Below are positions 16,600 through 27,889 of a stretch of DNA of 64,000 nt, piece by piece. The notes under the pieces are model-generated. The model was given only the letters and a program-made list of their open reading frames with translations, was not told the origin of the DNA and did not search any database. A program made the translations under genes and the position numbers. The first letter of the stretch is position 1, and every line of letters begins with the position of its first letter. This DNA is from Mycobacterium vicinigordonae (GTDB taxonomy: Bacteria > Actinomycetota > Actinomycetes > Mycobacteriales > Mycobacteriaceae): positions 3,410,001 through 3,474,000 of the forward strand of contig NZ_CP059165.1 of assembly GCF_013466425.1 (NCBI RefSeq), read 5' to 3'.

Positions 16600-17790
16600 T
16601 TACCCGGCGGCCGGCGGCTTGGCCATAACCGAGGGCTTGAACCCATAGGTCGGCTGGTTGCGGCCATAACCGCCGTTGACGAACTGCCCGAATGGCGGAG
16701 CCATCGGAAAGTTGTTGCCTTCAGCAGCAGCGGGAATCGCCGACGCCACCCCCGGGCTGGTGGTGGCGTGCCACGGCACCCAGCCGGCCGGCGCCGACAA
16801 CCCACCTATCGGAATGGCCTTGCCCAGACCCGCCGCCACGCCCCCGAGGTTGGCCGCCGCGCCCGTCGCGGCCTGCCCGGCGCCTGAGGCCGCCGCCCCC
16901 GCCGCCGAGGCCGCACCTTCGGCCGCCTTCGCTGCCGCCGCTGCGGGCTTGGCCAGATTAGCGAGCGCGGAAATACCACTGCTGTTCTGCCCGAACGTCT
17001 GCGTCACCTGCAGCGTCGCCGCGATCGAATTCATGTACGGCGATATGTACTTGCTGTAGAGCGGGACGATGTCATCGAACGGCGTGTTGGCCGCGATCCA
17101 CGCATCGATCGCGGGTCCCTGGCCGTTCAGCGGCGAGGACAACGTCTTGATGACGTCGCTGAACCGCGGCGCGACCTGTGCACCCACGTTGTTGAGTTGC
17201 GTCTGCACCGCCTGACCCTGGGCCTTGAACACGGCAATCGCCTGGTCGGCCAAACCGGCCGGATCCGCCACCTCCGCCGGAGCCGACAACTCCGATACCT
17301 GAGTCGCCGCCGCCGAGCTGCTCGCGTAGGTGTACATCGCCTGCGAATCCTGAGCCCAGAACTCCGCGTACTGGGCTTCGAGTGTCGAAATCGCCGAACT
17401 GTTTTGACCCAGGATGTTCGTGGCTACCAGCTGGGCCAGCTGCGCCCGATTCGCCGCGATCAAGGCCGGTGGCACGCTGGCCGCAAACGCTCGCTCATAT
17501 GCACTCGCGGCCGCACCTGCCTGAGTCGCCGCCTCGGCAGCCTGCTCGGCACTGTTGGACAGCCACGTAATGAACGGTGATACAGCCGAAACCAGCTGCG
17601 CCGAGGCCGGGCCCAACCACGGTCCCGAGGTCAGGCTCTCGATCACCGAACGATGCCCTGAAGCCGCAGCCTGAAAATCCGCGGCCAAACCACTCCACGC
17701 CGTGGCCGCCGTCACCAACGACGCCGCACCCGGCCCGGCGTAGATCCGCGCTGAGTTCAGCTCAGGCGGCAACAACCCGTAGTCCACCAC
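16600..17790 (-). CDS. PPE family protein, SVP subgroup variant (second gene of PE-PPE-PPE operon)
   Basis: The 396-residue product has the PPE domain VDYGLLPPELNSAR and WLG in GPWLGPASA. The middle part is helical and Ala-rich (AAAKAAEGAASAAGAAASGA). The expected SVP motif reads GGLSAPAGW, so the Val of SVP is changed to Ala. It starts 42 bases after the end of the PE gene. It probably forms the secreted heterodimer with that PE protein. Confidence 0.9.
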   Translation of the reverse strand: MVDYGLLPPELNSARIYAGPGAASLVTAATAWSGLAADFQAAASGHRSVIESLTSGPWLGPASAQLVSAVSPFITWLSNSAEQAAEAATQAGAAASAYERAFAASVPPALIAANRAQLAQLVATNILGQNSSAISTLEAQYAEFWAQDSQAMYTYASSSAAATQVSELSAPAEVADPAGLADQAIAVFKAQGQAVQTQLNNVGAQVAPRFSDVIKTLSSPLNGQGPAIDAWIAANTPFDDIVPLYSKYISPYMNSIAATLQVTQTFGQNSSGISALANLAKPAAAAAKAAEGAASAAGAAASGAGQAATGAAANLGGVAAGLGKAIPIGGLSAPAGWVPWHATTSPGVASAIPAAAEGNNFPMAPPFGQFVNGGYGRNQPTYGFKPSVMAKPPAAG

Positions 17791-17832
17791 TGCAATGACT
17801 CCCTAAATAATCTGACTAGCGCCTGGACCCGC

Positions 17833-18132
17833 TCAGCCCGCCGATGCGGCGTTGGCCGCTTCGGTGGCTGCGTACGAACCGCCGCTGGTCGCCAGCGTCG
17901 CAGCCAACGTCGCCTGAATCCTGGATGCTTGAGCACTCAACTCCTGGAAGCGCTGACCGTGCGTGGCGAACTGCGCCGCGGTGAGAAGCGACACCTCATC
18001 AGCAGCTGCCGGAACCACGCTGGTAATCGGCCCCGCCGCGGCGGCACTGCCGACATTCAAAGCCGCTCCCAGCGACTGCAAGTTGCTGGCCGCGGCCGCC
18101 AAGTGCTCCGGATAGGTGCGCACGAAAGACAT
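17833..18132 (-). CDS. PE family protein, 99 aa (first gene of PE-PPE-PPE operon)
   Basis: A PE domain only: MSFVRTYPEHLAAAASNLQS, then LTAAQFATHGQRFQELSAQA, then the secretion motif YAATE followed by a short Ala-rich end. This is the usual length of a PE partner that pairs with PPE. The start at 18132 has the ribosome site GGAGGAATTAC, although the frame stays open for 54 more residues with no PE features. The order PE-PPE-PPE resembles ESX-5-associated clusters, but no ESX core gene lies nearby. Confidence 0.88.
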   Translation of the reverse strand: MSFVRTYPEHLAAAASNLQSLGAALNVGSAAAAGPITSVVPAAADEVSLLTAAQFATHGQRFQELSAQASRIQATLAATLATSGGSYAATEAANAASAG

Positions 18133-18889
18133 GTAATTCCTCCAACGGGCCTTGAAAAAATCGATGCGACACGTCCATGTGTTGCCGTTATTTCGACACG
18201 CTATTGACTCAGTACCGATTCGCTCAACGCGCCCGGGCAGCACAAACACCCTGATCTTGATGTTTCGGCAATAATCCCGTTGATTTTTAGTCACATTAAC
18301 CTCATAGATTACTTACAGCCTTCTTGCAGGATGTGAGCGACGATGCGTCACCTTCGGCGCGCACCGGCCCGCCCGGGGTCTGCGCACTGCGGGCACAGGC
18401 CCCACACCCACGCGGTCGCCCGCCGCCAGTGCCTCTGCGAATTCACCCGTCTTGCTTGTGTTCCTGTCCGAGCCCAGGGGATGGTTGCACTAGGCGGTAG
18501 AGCAGCAGTGAAAGACAGGGCGGCGCTTGCAGCCGAAGCGTCGGGTCTGCGCCAATGCGGCGTCGGACGACCCGCCGGTACTTTCCGAACTGCCGCACCG
18601 CCGGCCATGATGTGCCGTCGCCTCGTTCCTTCAAAGGGGATTGTGGACGCAGGAAAATTGCAAATTGACCTGCAAGACTTTCACTCAGCGTGAATGTTTT
18701 GAATTCACTAAGTTTCAACGCGACGACGGCTATCCACGTTATTCTCGTGATGATTTTTTTATCCGTTGCCCCGTGTCACCGGTCATGTTAGCTGGGTGGC
18801 ACGCGGCGGCCGTCCCGCTCGGCTTTGTTGGCCGATGCGTAGCTGCGGTGTGACTCTGCTGCGACCGCGACCAAGGACGCTTGATCCTC
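18133..18889. other. Non-coding gap upstream of the PE operon, AT-rich in part
   Basis: I see no convincing gene in this stretch. The last part, about 18640-18765, is clearly more AT-rich than its surroundings and contains the small hairpin GTGAAT-gttttga-ATTCAC at 18690-18708. The sequence just before 18132 should hold the promoter of the minus-strand PE-PPE-PPE operon. Confidence 0.5.
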
Positions 18890-19156
18890 ATGACGGCGCT
18901 TCTGGTCGCTTTCGCGCTGGTGACCGCTTTGGGCACTGGCTATCAATTTGGCCGCCACGCGGGCAACCGACCGTTTCCACGGCGCGGCCGGGTGCCATGG
19001 CGCAAACGCACCAGCCGTGTCGCCGTGGGCCGAGCAGCTGCGAGCTTAGCGATACTGGTCATTGCGCGCCGAATCGTGGCTAGCGGCACGGCTCAGCGTG
19101 GGCTGCCTGCGTGGGCTATCAGCGGCGCCCTAGGACGGCCAGGTCGACGCAGATAG
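18890..19156 (+). CDS. Small membrane protein candidate, 88 aa
   Basis: The product has a membrane segment in LLVAFALVTALGTGYQFG, then a basic loop (RPFPRRGRVPWRKRTSR), then a second hydrophobic stretch around AAASLAILVIARRIVAS. An AAGGA site lies upstream, closer to a TTG at 18881 than to the ATG at 18890. I do not recognise a family. It runs up to the convergent cutinase gene. Confidence 0.4.
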   Translation: MTALLVAFALVTALGTGYQFGRHAGNRPFPRRGRVPWRKRTSRVAVGRAAASLAILVIARRIVASGTAQRGLPAWAISGALGRPGRRR

Positions 19157-19167
19157 CGCGCGCCTGC

Positions 19168-19848
19168 TCACAGCTTGCCCGCGACGAAATCAGCGGCCTG
19201 ATTGGCCATGCCGTCCTTGACATAGGCACTGGCCAGGTGCTGCGGCCAGTTCTCTTTCCAGGTGTTCGGGTCGGCGGGATTGCAGATCGGGTCAGCGCCG
19301 TGGCACAGCTCGATGGTCCGGTCGTTATAGAGCGGATTGAAGTTGGTGATCGGCCCCACCCACTGACTTCCGTTGCCGAACAATGCGACTGCAGCGATGT
19401 GCTGATCAGAACCATCCGGCAGCGGGCTGTCGAATCCGAACGCGCTCATCGGTACCGCGAGAACCACGTCGGTGACGGCCGCACCAAGTGAGTAACCGCC
19501 GAGGACCAGGCGAGTGTTCGGGCAGTTGTTGACCATGTACTGAATGTGGCGGCTCATGTCGTTGGCCCCGACGTCGACCTCGGTGTCTGCGGGGTACTTC
19601 ACGGCGTATGTGCCCATGCTGCGGCCGCCGATCTTCGAGCTCAGCGCATTGATGAACGCGTTGCCCAGAACCCCGGTCCCCGGCGATTCCAACCGACCTC
19701 GGGCAAAAACCACCTCCACGTCAGGACAGTTCGCGGCGCCGGCCGGCGCTGCTGCACCGGGTGTGCCGGCCGGTGGCACGACAGCGGCACACCACAACGC
19801 CGTCACAATCGCGGCGACCAAAACGCTGAGATCGGTGAATTTATGCAC
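19168..19848 (-). CDS. Cutinase family protein (Cut3/Cut4-like)
   Basis: The 226-residue product has a signal peptide, then a cutinase fold: FARGRLESPGTG, the nucleophile elbow GGYSLGAAVTD, and a C-terminal domain with ELCHGADPICNP (acid and disulfide region) and HLASAYVKDGM (catalytic His). Cutinase-like proteins of mycobacteria are secreted esterases or lipases. The GTG at 19848 starts a good signal peptide; a start 13 codons further upstream is possible. GYSLG rather than GYSQG places it near the Cut3/Cut4 type. Confidence 0.87.
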   Translation of the reverse strand: MHKFTDLSVLVAAIVTALWCAAVVPPAGTPGAAAPAGAANCPDVEVVFARGRLESPGTGVLGNAFINALSSKIGGRSMGTYAVKYPADTEVDVGANDMSRHIQYMVNNCPNTRLVLGGYSLGAAVTDVVLAVPMSAFGFDSPLPDGSDQHIAAVALFGNGSQWVGPITNFNPLYNDRTIELCHGADPICNPADPNTWKENWPQHLASAYVKDGMANQAADFVAGKL

Positions 19849-19986
19849 GTTCAGTGGAGGCACAGCAAGATCGTAACGACAGACCACTGCGGTGTGCAGA
19901 GGAAATCAGACGGCTCAGCCGGGCCCTGCCGAGCGGCTATAACCGAAGCAGACCTGCTCCCGGTGTGGCTTTGTTACCATCGCGCG

Positions 19987-20787
19987 ATGCCGGCTGAACC
20001 ACCAGGTAAACGCGGGATGCGTTCTCTCACGCGGCGCGCGGCCCTCAAATCCGCCATTCAATATGCCTCGGTGCCGGTCGCGCTCGGCCTAGGGGCTTTT
20101 GCCGCGTCGGGCGGTGCACCGAAGGCGTCGGCCGCCGGTGGTCAACTGATCGATTTCGCCGAGCGCAGAGTCCCGCCAGAAGAGATCAAGGCGGCCGGTT
20201 ACGACGGAGTGGTGAACTACGTATCCACGGAGCGCCCCGGCGCACACTTCGAGGCGAAGCCCATCACCCGCGCATACGCCGACTCGCTGCGCGCCGCCGG
20301 TCTGCACATCGTGAGCAACTTCCAGTACGGCAAGCCGGGTTGGCCCGACTCTCCCTCGGACTACACCCGTGGATACGACGGCGGTGTCTCGGATGCCCAA
20401 ACCGCGCAGAATCTGCACGCGGCCGCCGGTGGACCGCCGTCCGCGCCCATCTTCTTCAGCGTCGACGAAGACATCGACGCTGATACCTGGAACTCCGTTG
20501 CGCTGCAATGGTTTCGCGGCATCAATTCGGTATTGGGAGTAGGTCGCTCCGGCATTTACGGCAGCTACCAGGTTTGCGGCTGGGCCATCAGAGACGGCGT
20601 CATCGGCAATTCGTCCACCCCCGGCCACCGCTGGGCATGGCAAACGATTGGGTGGTCACACGGGCAGCGCGAGGCCGCCGCGGTCCTGTACCAAAGGGTG
20701 CTCGACGGCCCGGTCCTAGGTGGCATCCGGGTTGATGTGGACGACATCCTGGCATCCGACTACGGGCAATGGGACTTGAATCGCTGA
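19987..20787 (+). CDS. Tat-exported DUF1906 (glycoside-hydrolase-like) protein, Rv2525c-like
   Basis: The 266-residue protein has a Tat signal (SLTRRAALKSAIQY) followed by a hydrophobic stretch and ASAAG. The mature part matches the DUF1906 hydrolase-like barrel seen in Rv2525c: LIDFAERRVP, GVVNYVSTERPG, SAPIFFSVDED, RSGIYGSYQVCGWA and WAWQTIGWS, ending DVDDILASDYGQWD. The family is thought to act on cell-wall material; Rv2525c is Tat-exported. A second start at 20017 would still leave the Tat motif intact. It is convergent with katG across a strong terminator. Confidence 0.85.
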   Translation: MPAEPPGKRGMRSLTRRAALKSAIQYASVPVALGLGAFAASGGAPKASAAGGQLIDFAERRVPPEEIKAAGYDGVVNYVSTERPGAHFEAKPITRAYADSLRAAGLHIVSNFQYGKPGWPDSPSDYTRGYDGGVSDAQTAQNLHAAAGGPPSAPIFFSVDEDIDADTWNSVALQWFRGINSVLGVGRSGIYGSYQVCGWAIRDGVIGNSSTPGHRWAWQTIGWSHGQREAAAVLYQRVLDGPVLGGIRVDVDDILASDYGQWDLNR

Positions 20788-20809
20788 ACGACCCCGGCGT
20801 AAAAGGCAC

Positions 20810-20841
20810 GGCGCCCCGAGAGCGATGGCTCGCGGGGCGCC
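20810..20841. terminator. GC-rich bidirectional terminator hairpin
   Basis: Arms GGCGCCCCG (20810-20818) and CGGGGCGCC (20833-20841) form a nine-base stem between the convergent DUF1906 and katG genes. Confidence 0.65.
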
Positions 20842-20862
20842 GCACTGCATTGAACGGTTTCG

Positions 20863-23115
<2,253 letters not shown>

Positions 23116-23127
23116 TCACGGATGTGA

Positions 23128-23565
23128 TCAGGAATCAACACTGGAACAGTCGGGGCACAGGCCCCAATAGATGACTTCGGCCTCGTCGAGAACGAAGCCA
23201 TCCAAGACGTTGTCATCCGCCGGCGTCAGGCACGGGGCCTCACCCACCGCGCAGTCGATATCGGCGATGACTCCACAGGAACGGCACACCACGTGATGAT
23301 GGTTGTCGCCGACGCGGGATTCGTAGCGCGCCACCAGCCCCGAGGGCTGAATCCGCCGGACCAGGCCAGCAGCCGTCAAGGCGCCGAGGACGTCGTACAC
23401 GGCTTGCCGGGAGACGTCAGTCAGGCCCCGCCGGACCGCTGAGAAGATCGTGTCGGTGTCGGCGTGCGGATTGTCCTGCACCGCCTCCAGCACGGCGAGT
23501 CGGGGTCGCGTCACCCGAAGATCCGCCATTCGCAACCGCTCGGCGTAATCCGGAGCTGAGGACAC
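23128..23565 (-). CDS. furA: FurA, Fur family peroxide-responsive repressor
   Basis: The 145-residue product has the winged helix of the Fur family (LRVTRPRLAVLEAV, DVSRQAVYDVLGALTAAG), the metal-binding stretch RVGDNHHHVVCRSCG, and a C-terminal CPDC pair. It represses itself and katG. The ATG at 23574 is three codons further upstream, but I choose GTG 23565. It matches the VSS start of the M. tuberculosis protein as I know it, and the promoter -10 hexamer lies exactly 7 bases before it. Confidence 0.95.
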   Translation of the reverse strand: MSSAPDYAERLRMADLRVTRPRLAVLEAVQDNPHADTDTIFSAVRRGLTDVSRQAVYDVLGALTAAGLVRRIQPSGLVARYESRVGDNHHHVVCRSCGVIADIDCAVGEAPCLTPADDNVLDGFVLDEAEVIYWGLCPDCSSVDS

Positions 23566-23572
23566 ACGGCCC

Positions 23573-23601
23573 ATATTTCGCGCTCATCTGGAATCAGTCA
23601 A
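23573..23601 (-). promoter_or_regulatory. furA-katG promoter, leaderless start
   Basis: On the minus strand, TTGACT (23596-23601) and AAATAT (23573-23578) are spaced by 17 bases. The first base of the GTG at 23565 lies 7 bases after the -10 element. That geometry predicts an mRNA beginning at the start codon, with no leader, as is known for mycobacterial furA. Confidence 0.7.
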
Positions 23602-23642
23602 GAGTCTGTCGGGTCCCGATTAGGCGGGCCGTCCGGCCGCCG

Positions 23643-24119
23643 TCAGCTGGTGACCGCCCGCTCCAAGGACGCCAGCGAGGCGTCGAGGTAGTCGGCCGCA
23701 AAGGGCGGCATTCCGCCGATTTCGTCGCGAAACTCCTGCGGTGTTGCCGACCAGTCGTACGTGAGGCGGACCTCCGTTCCATCGCCGTCGGGCGCGAGAT
23801 CGTAGCGCCAGAACCAGCCACCGGCCCGGTGGTTGCCGGCGTCGTCGAGTTGACCGGTCATCCAGGCGATCGCGGACTCTCGTTCGTACACGGTGACCAG
23901 GTTGTGCGAGACGTAATCAGCATCAACGTCCGGCCGGTCGAAATGCATGTTCATGGCAAACAGCTGCCCGTTGCCGGTAATGAGTTTGCTGTCCACCGCA
24001 TCGCGTACCCAGTCGCCCGGCTCGGTGCTGTGGTGTCGGGCCGGATCGGACAACACGGCAAAGATCTCCGCTGGGGACGCGGCGATGGTGCGGGTGGCGA
24101 CAAAGCGGTCGACGCTCAT
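23643..24119 (-). CDS. SRPBCC family protein (polyketide cyclase/START-like)
   Basis: The 158-residue protein shows the SRPBCC pattern: RTIAASPAEIFAVLSDPARH at the start, a central sheet, and the long C-terminal helix DYLDASLASLERAVT. It binds small hydrophobic ligands or acts as an activator in family members. The start at 24119 overlaps the end of the DUF899 gene by four bases (ATGA), so both are one operon. A longer frame exists but lacks support. Confidence 0.85.
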   Translation of the reverse strand: MSVDRFVATRTIAASPAEIFAVLSDPARHHSTEPGDWVRDAVDSKLITGNGQLFAMNMHFDRPDVDADYVSHNLVTVYERESAIAWMTGQLDDAGNHRAGGWFWRYDLAPDGDGTEVRLTYDWSATPQEFRDEIGGMPPFAADYLDASLASLERAVTS

Positions 24120-24829
24120 TGGGTTGCTCCCGTAACGGATCCGTATGCGCGGGCGATGTCGGGGGAGTCCAGCCAGCCGGAGTAGGTGGGTCGCGACGGC
24201 CATCCATCGGGCGAATCCTGCCAATCCTCCTGACGACCCCAAGGCAGGAGGTCGATCAGGCCAAACGAGTGGCTGAGCTGCTCGGTGCCACGACCATTGG
24301 TGTGCCAGGTGCGGTACACGGTGTCGCCGTCACGCAGGAAGACGTTGACGGCGAATCCGCCACCGGGTGGCGCATCCATATCGGAGGCGAACGTGCTGTC
24401 CGCCGAGGAATACCACTGCATCTGGTTGCCTACCTTGCGCTTGTAGGCAAGCGCCTCGTCGATGTCCCCGGTGGTGACGATCACGAAGCGGGCGTCGTAG
24501 GCATCCAGGAACTCCAACCGGGTGAACTGTGAGGTGAAGCCCGTGCAACCGCCGCATTGCCACTCAGCACCCGGTGTCCACATGTGGTGATAGGTGATGA
24601 GCTGCGAGCGGCCATCGAACACATCGAGCAGGCGCACGGGGCCATCAGCGCCGACCAGTGCGTAAGGCGGCAGAGCGACCATCGGCAGCCGTCTGCGCTG
24701 GGCCGCGATCGCATCCAGCTCGCGGGTCGCAGCCTTCTCACGGGCGCGCAACTCGTCGAGTTGAAGACGCCAGGTCCGGTGATCGACGACGGGCGGTAAT
24801 GCTTGGGCCGGAGGGTGCGATTGTGGCAT
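24116..24829 (-). CDS. DUF899 family thioredoxin-like protein
   Basis: The 237-residue product fits DUF899, a thioredoxin-fold family of unknown activity. It has RREL-type helices at the start, LLDVFDGRSQLITYHHMW, CGGCTGFTSQF with a Cys pair in thioredoxin-like position, and NVFLRDGDTVYRTWHTNGRG near the end. It precedes and overlaps the SRPBCC gene. The ATG at 24829 has an AGAGGTGG site; a longer frame of 26 residues is not supported. A redox or detoxification function is plausible. Confidence 0.85.
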   Translation of the reverse strand: MPQSHPPAQALPPVVDHRTWRLQLDELRAREKAATRELDAIAAQRRRLPMVALPPYALVGADGPVRLLDVFDGRSQLITYHHMWTPGAEWQCGGCTGFTSQFTRLEFLDAYDARFVIVTTGDIDEALAYKRKVGNQMQWYSSADSTFASDMDAPPGGGFAVNVFLRDGDTVYRTWHTNGRGTEQLSHSFGLIDLLPWGRQEDWQDSPDGWPSRPTYSGWLDSPDIARAYGSVTGATQ

Positions 24830-24953
24830 GGATCCACCTCTGATTCTGGGTCTTGTGTCGATGTCTCCGTTCTCGACGGTAGGACCCGTCCAGGCGCCAA
24901 AACTCATCGCGATGGCCCCTCGAGCGTTTGGAAAATCCCGCCCGGGTGTACTA

Positions 24954-24963
24954 GTTAGCTAAC
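24954..24963. promoter_or_regulatory. Palindrome GTTAGCTAAC upstream of HdeA-like gene
   Basis: A perfect ten-base palindrome lies 24 bases before the ATG of the lipoprotein gene, inside an AT-richer stretch (actagttagctaacactc). It could be an operator or overlap the promoter. Confidence 0.35.
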
Positions 24964-24987
24964 ACTCCGACTGCAGAAGGGCCACCG

Positions 24988-25266
24988 ATGAAGCGCATTG
25001 CACCAGCCTTGATTGTCATACTCACGCTGATGTTCAGTGCCTGTTCGCCGTCGAAGATCATCAACACCGGCGGCGACACCAAGTGCAAGGACTTCGTCAC
25101 GCAGGACGAGAAGAAGCAAACCGAAGAAGTCACCAAGATGCTCAAGGACGCCAGCGGCACCGAGCCGGAGTCCATCAAGGTCACCGCTACCCGCGCCTCG
25201 ACGCAGACGTGGTGCCAGACGCTGGGCAAGCCCGACAGCAAGATCTCGGAGGCTCCGCACCTCTGA
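24988..25266 (+). CDS. HdeA-like small lipoprotein
   Basis: The 92-residue product has a signal peptide ending in the lipobox LMFSAC, followed by a short mature region. There CKDFVTQDEKKQTEEVTKML and TWCQTLGKPDSKISEA resemble the HdeA acid-stress chaperone pattern, with one Cys near each end forming a disulfide. HdeA proteins protect periplasmic proteins from acid. If this holds, the protein would work at the outer face of the membrane. It has an AGAAGGG site before the ATG and stands alone with its own promoter region. Confidence 0.75.
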   Translation: MKRIAPALIVILTLMFSACSPSKIINTGGDTKCKDFVTQDEKKQTEEVTKMLKDASGTEPESIKVTATRASTQTWCQTLGKPDSKISEAPHL

Positions 25267-25274
25267 GTGAGCGA

Positions 25275-25319
25275 GCCGGCTAGCTGATCCCGACCGGACT
25301 GCTGTCCAGCTAATCCGGC
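25275..25319. terminator. Terminator-like inverted repeat after HdeA-like gene
   Basis: GCCGGCTAGCTG (25275-25286) and CAGCTAATCCGGC (25307-25319) pair with one bulge. It follows the lipoprotein stop by about ten bases. Confidence 0.4.
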
Positions 25320-25387
25320 CGTGCCAGATCCCAGCAAGTTTTGACAAGGCGCCACCGGGTGATGAACGCCGTCGGCGCAGCGGTTAA

Positions 25388-26053
<666 letters not shown>

Positions 26054-26067
26054 GGACAGCGAGGCGG

Positions 26068-27144
26068 CTAGCGGCCGGGCCCGGCCGCTACGCACTCGCA
26101 GTCGAAGTCGGTCTGCAGGCCCCGCGGTAACGCGTCGCCACGGAAGATTCCGCCACCCGGTGTGGTGTCGGACAGCGCGTCGGCAGCCAGGATCATCGCC
26201 GCGCCGGTCCAGGTGGTGCGCTCCTCGGGCCACCGCTTTCCGTCCGCGAACACCAAACCCGTCCAGTAGGAGCCGTCGGCTTCACGCAGGTGTTGCATCG
26301 CGCCGAATTGTCGATGCGCGGCGGAGCGATGACCGATGGCGTCCAGCGCGAGAACCAGTTCGCATGTTTCGGCACCAGTAACCCAGGGCCGGTCCAGCAC
26401 ACACCGAATGCCCAAGCCACCCACCACGAATTCGTCCCACCGCTGCTTAATGCGTGCGGCGGCATCCGGGCCTCGCAGCGCGCTGCCGAGAATGGGGTAG
26501 TACCAGTCCATCGAGTAGCGGTCCTTCTCGGTGAACGCGTCGGGATGCGCGACCAGTGCGTGACCCAGTCGACCAACGGCCAGTTCCCATTCCGGTTGCG
26601 GCTCCCCGATAAACGCGGCCAGCGCAAGCGCACACCGGATGCTGTGGAAGATGCTCGAGCAACCGGTCAGCAGCGCCTCCGGAACGGGACCGGCTTCGCT
26701 TCGGGCCCAACAGATCTCGCCGTAACCGACTTGGAGGTCTATGACGAAGTCGATGGCCTTCTGCACGACTGGCCACATATGGGCGGCGAACTTCTCGTCC
26801 CCGGTGATCAGCACGTGGTGCCAAACGCCGGTGGCGATGTAGGCGCAGAAGTTGCTGTCGCTATTGGCGTCTTCCACGATGCCCGAGCGAATCTGGAGAG
26901 GCCAGGAACCGTCGGCGCGCTGGGTACGCCGGCACCATTCGAACGCGGCCCGGGCCTGCTCCAGCAAGCCAGCCGCGGTGAGCGCCATCGCGTTCTCCAC
27001 GTGATCCCAGGGATCGGTGTGGCCGCCTGCGAACCAGGGGATAGCCCCCGACGGCTCCTGCGCGGCGGCGATGGCCGCGGCGGTCTGTCGGCACTGCTTC
27101 GGCGTGAGAATGCCGGGCACCGCCGGCGCATCATCCCAACGCAA
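26068..27144 (-). CDS. Prenyltransferase/terpene-cyclase-like alpha-alpha toroid protein
   Basis: The 358-residue product shows repeats typical of the alpha/alpha barrel fold: AIPWFAGGHTDPWDHVENAM, RTQRADGSWPLQ, DWYYPILGSALRG, GAETCELVLALDAIG and EERTTWTGAAMILAADAL. Such proteins are often labelled prenyltransferase or squalene-cyclase-like, but the acidic DxDD motif of cyclases is not visible, so the chemistry is unclear; a glucoamylase-like fold is an alternative. I choose a TTG at 27144 with AAGG upstream, which overlaps the methyltransferase stop by 14 bases. A longer start at 27207 is possible. Confidence 0.7.
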   Translation of the reverse strand: MRWDDAPAVPGILTPKQCRQTAAAIAAAQEPSGAIPWFAGGHTDPWDHVENAMALTAAGLLEQARAAFEWCRRTQRADGSWPLQIRSGIVEDANSDSNFCAYIATGVWHHVLITGDEKFAAHMWPVVQKAIDFVIDLQVGYGEICWARSEAGPVPEALLTGCSSIFHSIRCALALAAFIGEPQPEWELAVGRLGHALVAHPDAFTEKDRYSMDWYYPILGSALRGPDAAARIKQRWDEFVVGGLGIRCVLDRPWVTGAETCELVLALDAIGHRSAAHRQFGAMQHLREADGSYWTGLVFADGKRWPEERTTWTGAAMILAADALSDTTPGGGIFRGDALPRGLQTDFDCECVAAGPGR

Positions 27145-27889
27145 CTGAACACCCTTGTTCTGCTTGACTTTCCGTGGGTCGCGGCTTGATGAAGTACATC
27201 GCGACACTCTTGCCTACCAGCGGATTGAGCACCGTCTCCGCCAGCTGGGTAATCTTAGGCCGTTGCATCAGGTCCCAGACCAGCAGTTTGTGGTAGGCGG
27301 TGACCGCGGGATGGCCGGTATTGGCCACGCCGACAGCGCATTTGAGCCACCAGAACGGAGAATGCAGCGCGTGCGCATGGTGCGTGTGCGTCAATTCCAG
27401 TCCACTGCCGAGGATCTTGTCCCGCAGCGCACTGGCCCGGTAGATGCGCACATGTCCGCCCTCATTGCTGTGGTACTCCTCGGACAGCAGCCAGCAGACT
27501 TGCTCGGGAAGCCACCGCGGCACGCTGACCGCCAGTGTGCCGCCGACTTTGAGGACCCGGATCAACTCGGCGATGGCGGCGTCGTCTTCGGGTATGTGCT
27601 CCAAGATTTCCGACGCGATCACGCAATCAAACGTCTCGTCGGCGTACGGCAGGTTGAGCGCGTCTCCACGAACCACCTTCGCGGCAGCGTTTTCGGGGGC
27701 CTCGCCGTTCTCGGCCATCGCGTGCAGAATCGAATCCACGGATCGCAGGTCGTCTTCATTCTGGTCGAATGCAACCACGTCGGCGCCGCGCCGATACGCT
27801 TCGAACGCATGCCTTCCGGCCCCACAGCCCACGTCGATGACCTTGGTGACCGGGCCAATTCCCAGGCGATCGAAGTCGATCGTCAGCAC
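27131..27889 (-). CDS. Class I SAM-dependent methyltransferase
   Basis: The 252-residue protein has motif I VIDVGCGAGRHAFE, acidic strand VVAFDQNEDD, and motif IV with FDCVIASEILEHIPEDDAA. This is the Methyltransf_11/31 type seen in small-molecule and sugar methylation. The GTG at 27889 overlaps the glycosyltransferase stop by seven bases. The order glycosyltransferase, methyltransferase, cyclase-like is one operon, which suggests a methylated glycolipid or sugar product. Confidence 0.9.
   Translation of the reverse strand: MLTIDFDRLGIGPVTKVIDVGCGAGRHAFEAYRRGADVVAFDQNEDDLRSVDSILHAMAENGEAPENAAAKVVRGDALNLPYADETFDCVIASEILEHIPEDDAAIAELIRVLKVGGTLAVSVPRWLPEQVCWLLSEEYHSNEGGHVRIYRASALRDKILGSGLELTHTHHAHALHSPFWWLKCAVGVANTGHPAVTAYHKLLVWDLMQRPKITQLAETVLNPLVGKSVAMYFIKPRPTESQAEQGCSVALG

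Noticed and set aside
18343..18693. Open frame of 116 codons upstream of the PE operon
   Set aside because: No ribosome site, no signal or domain, and the composition looks random.
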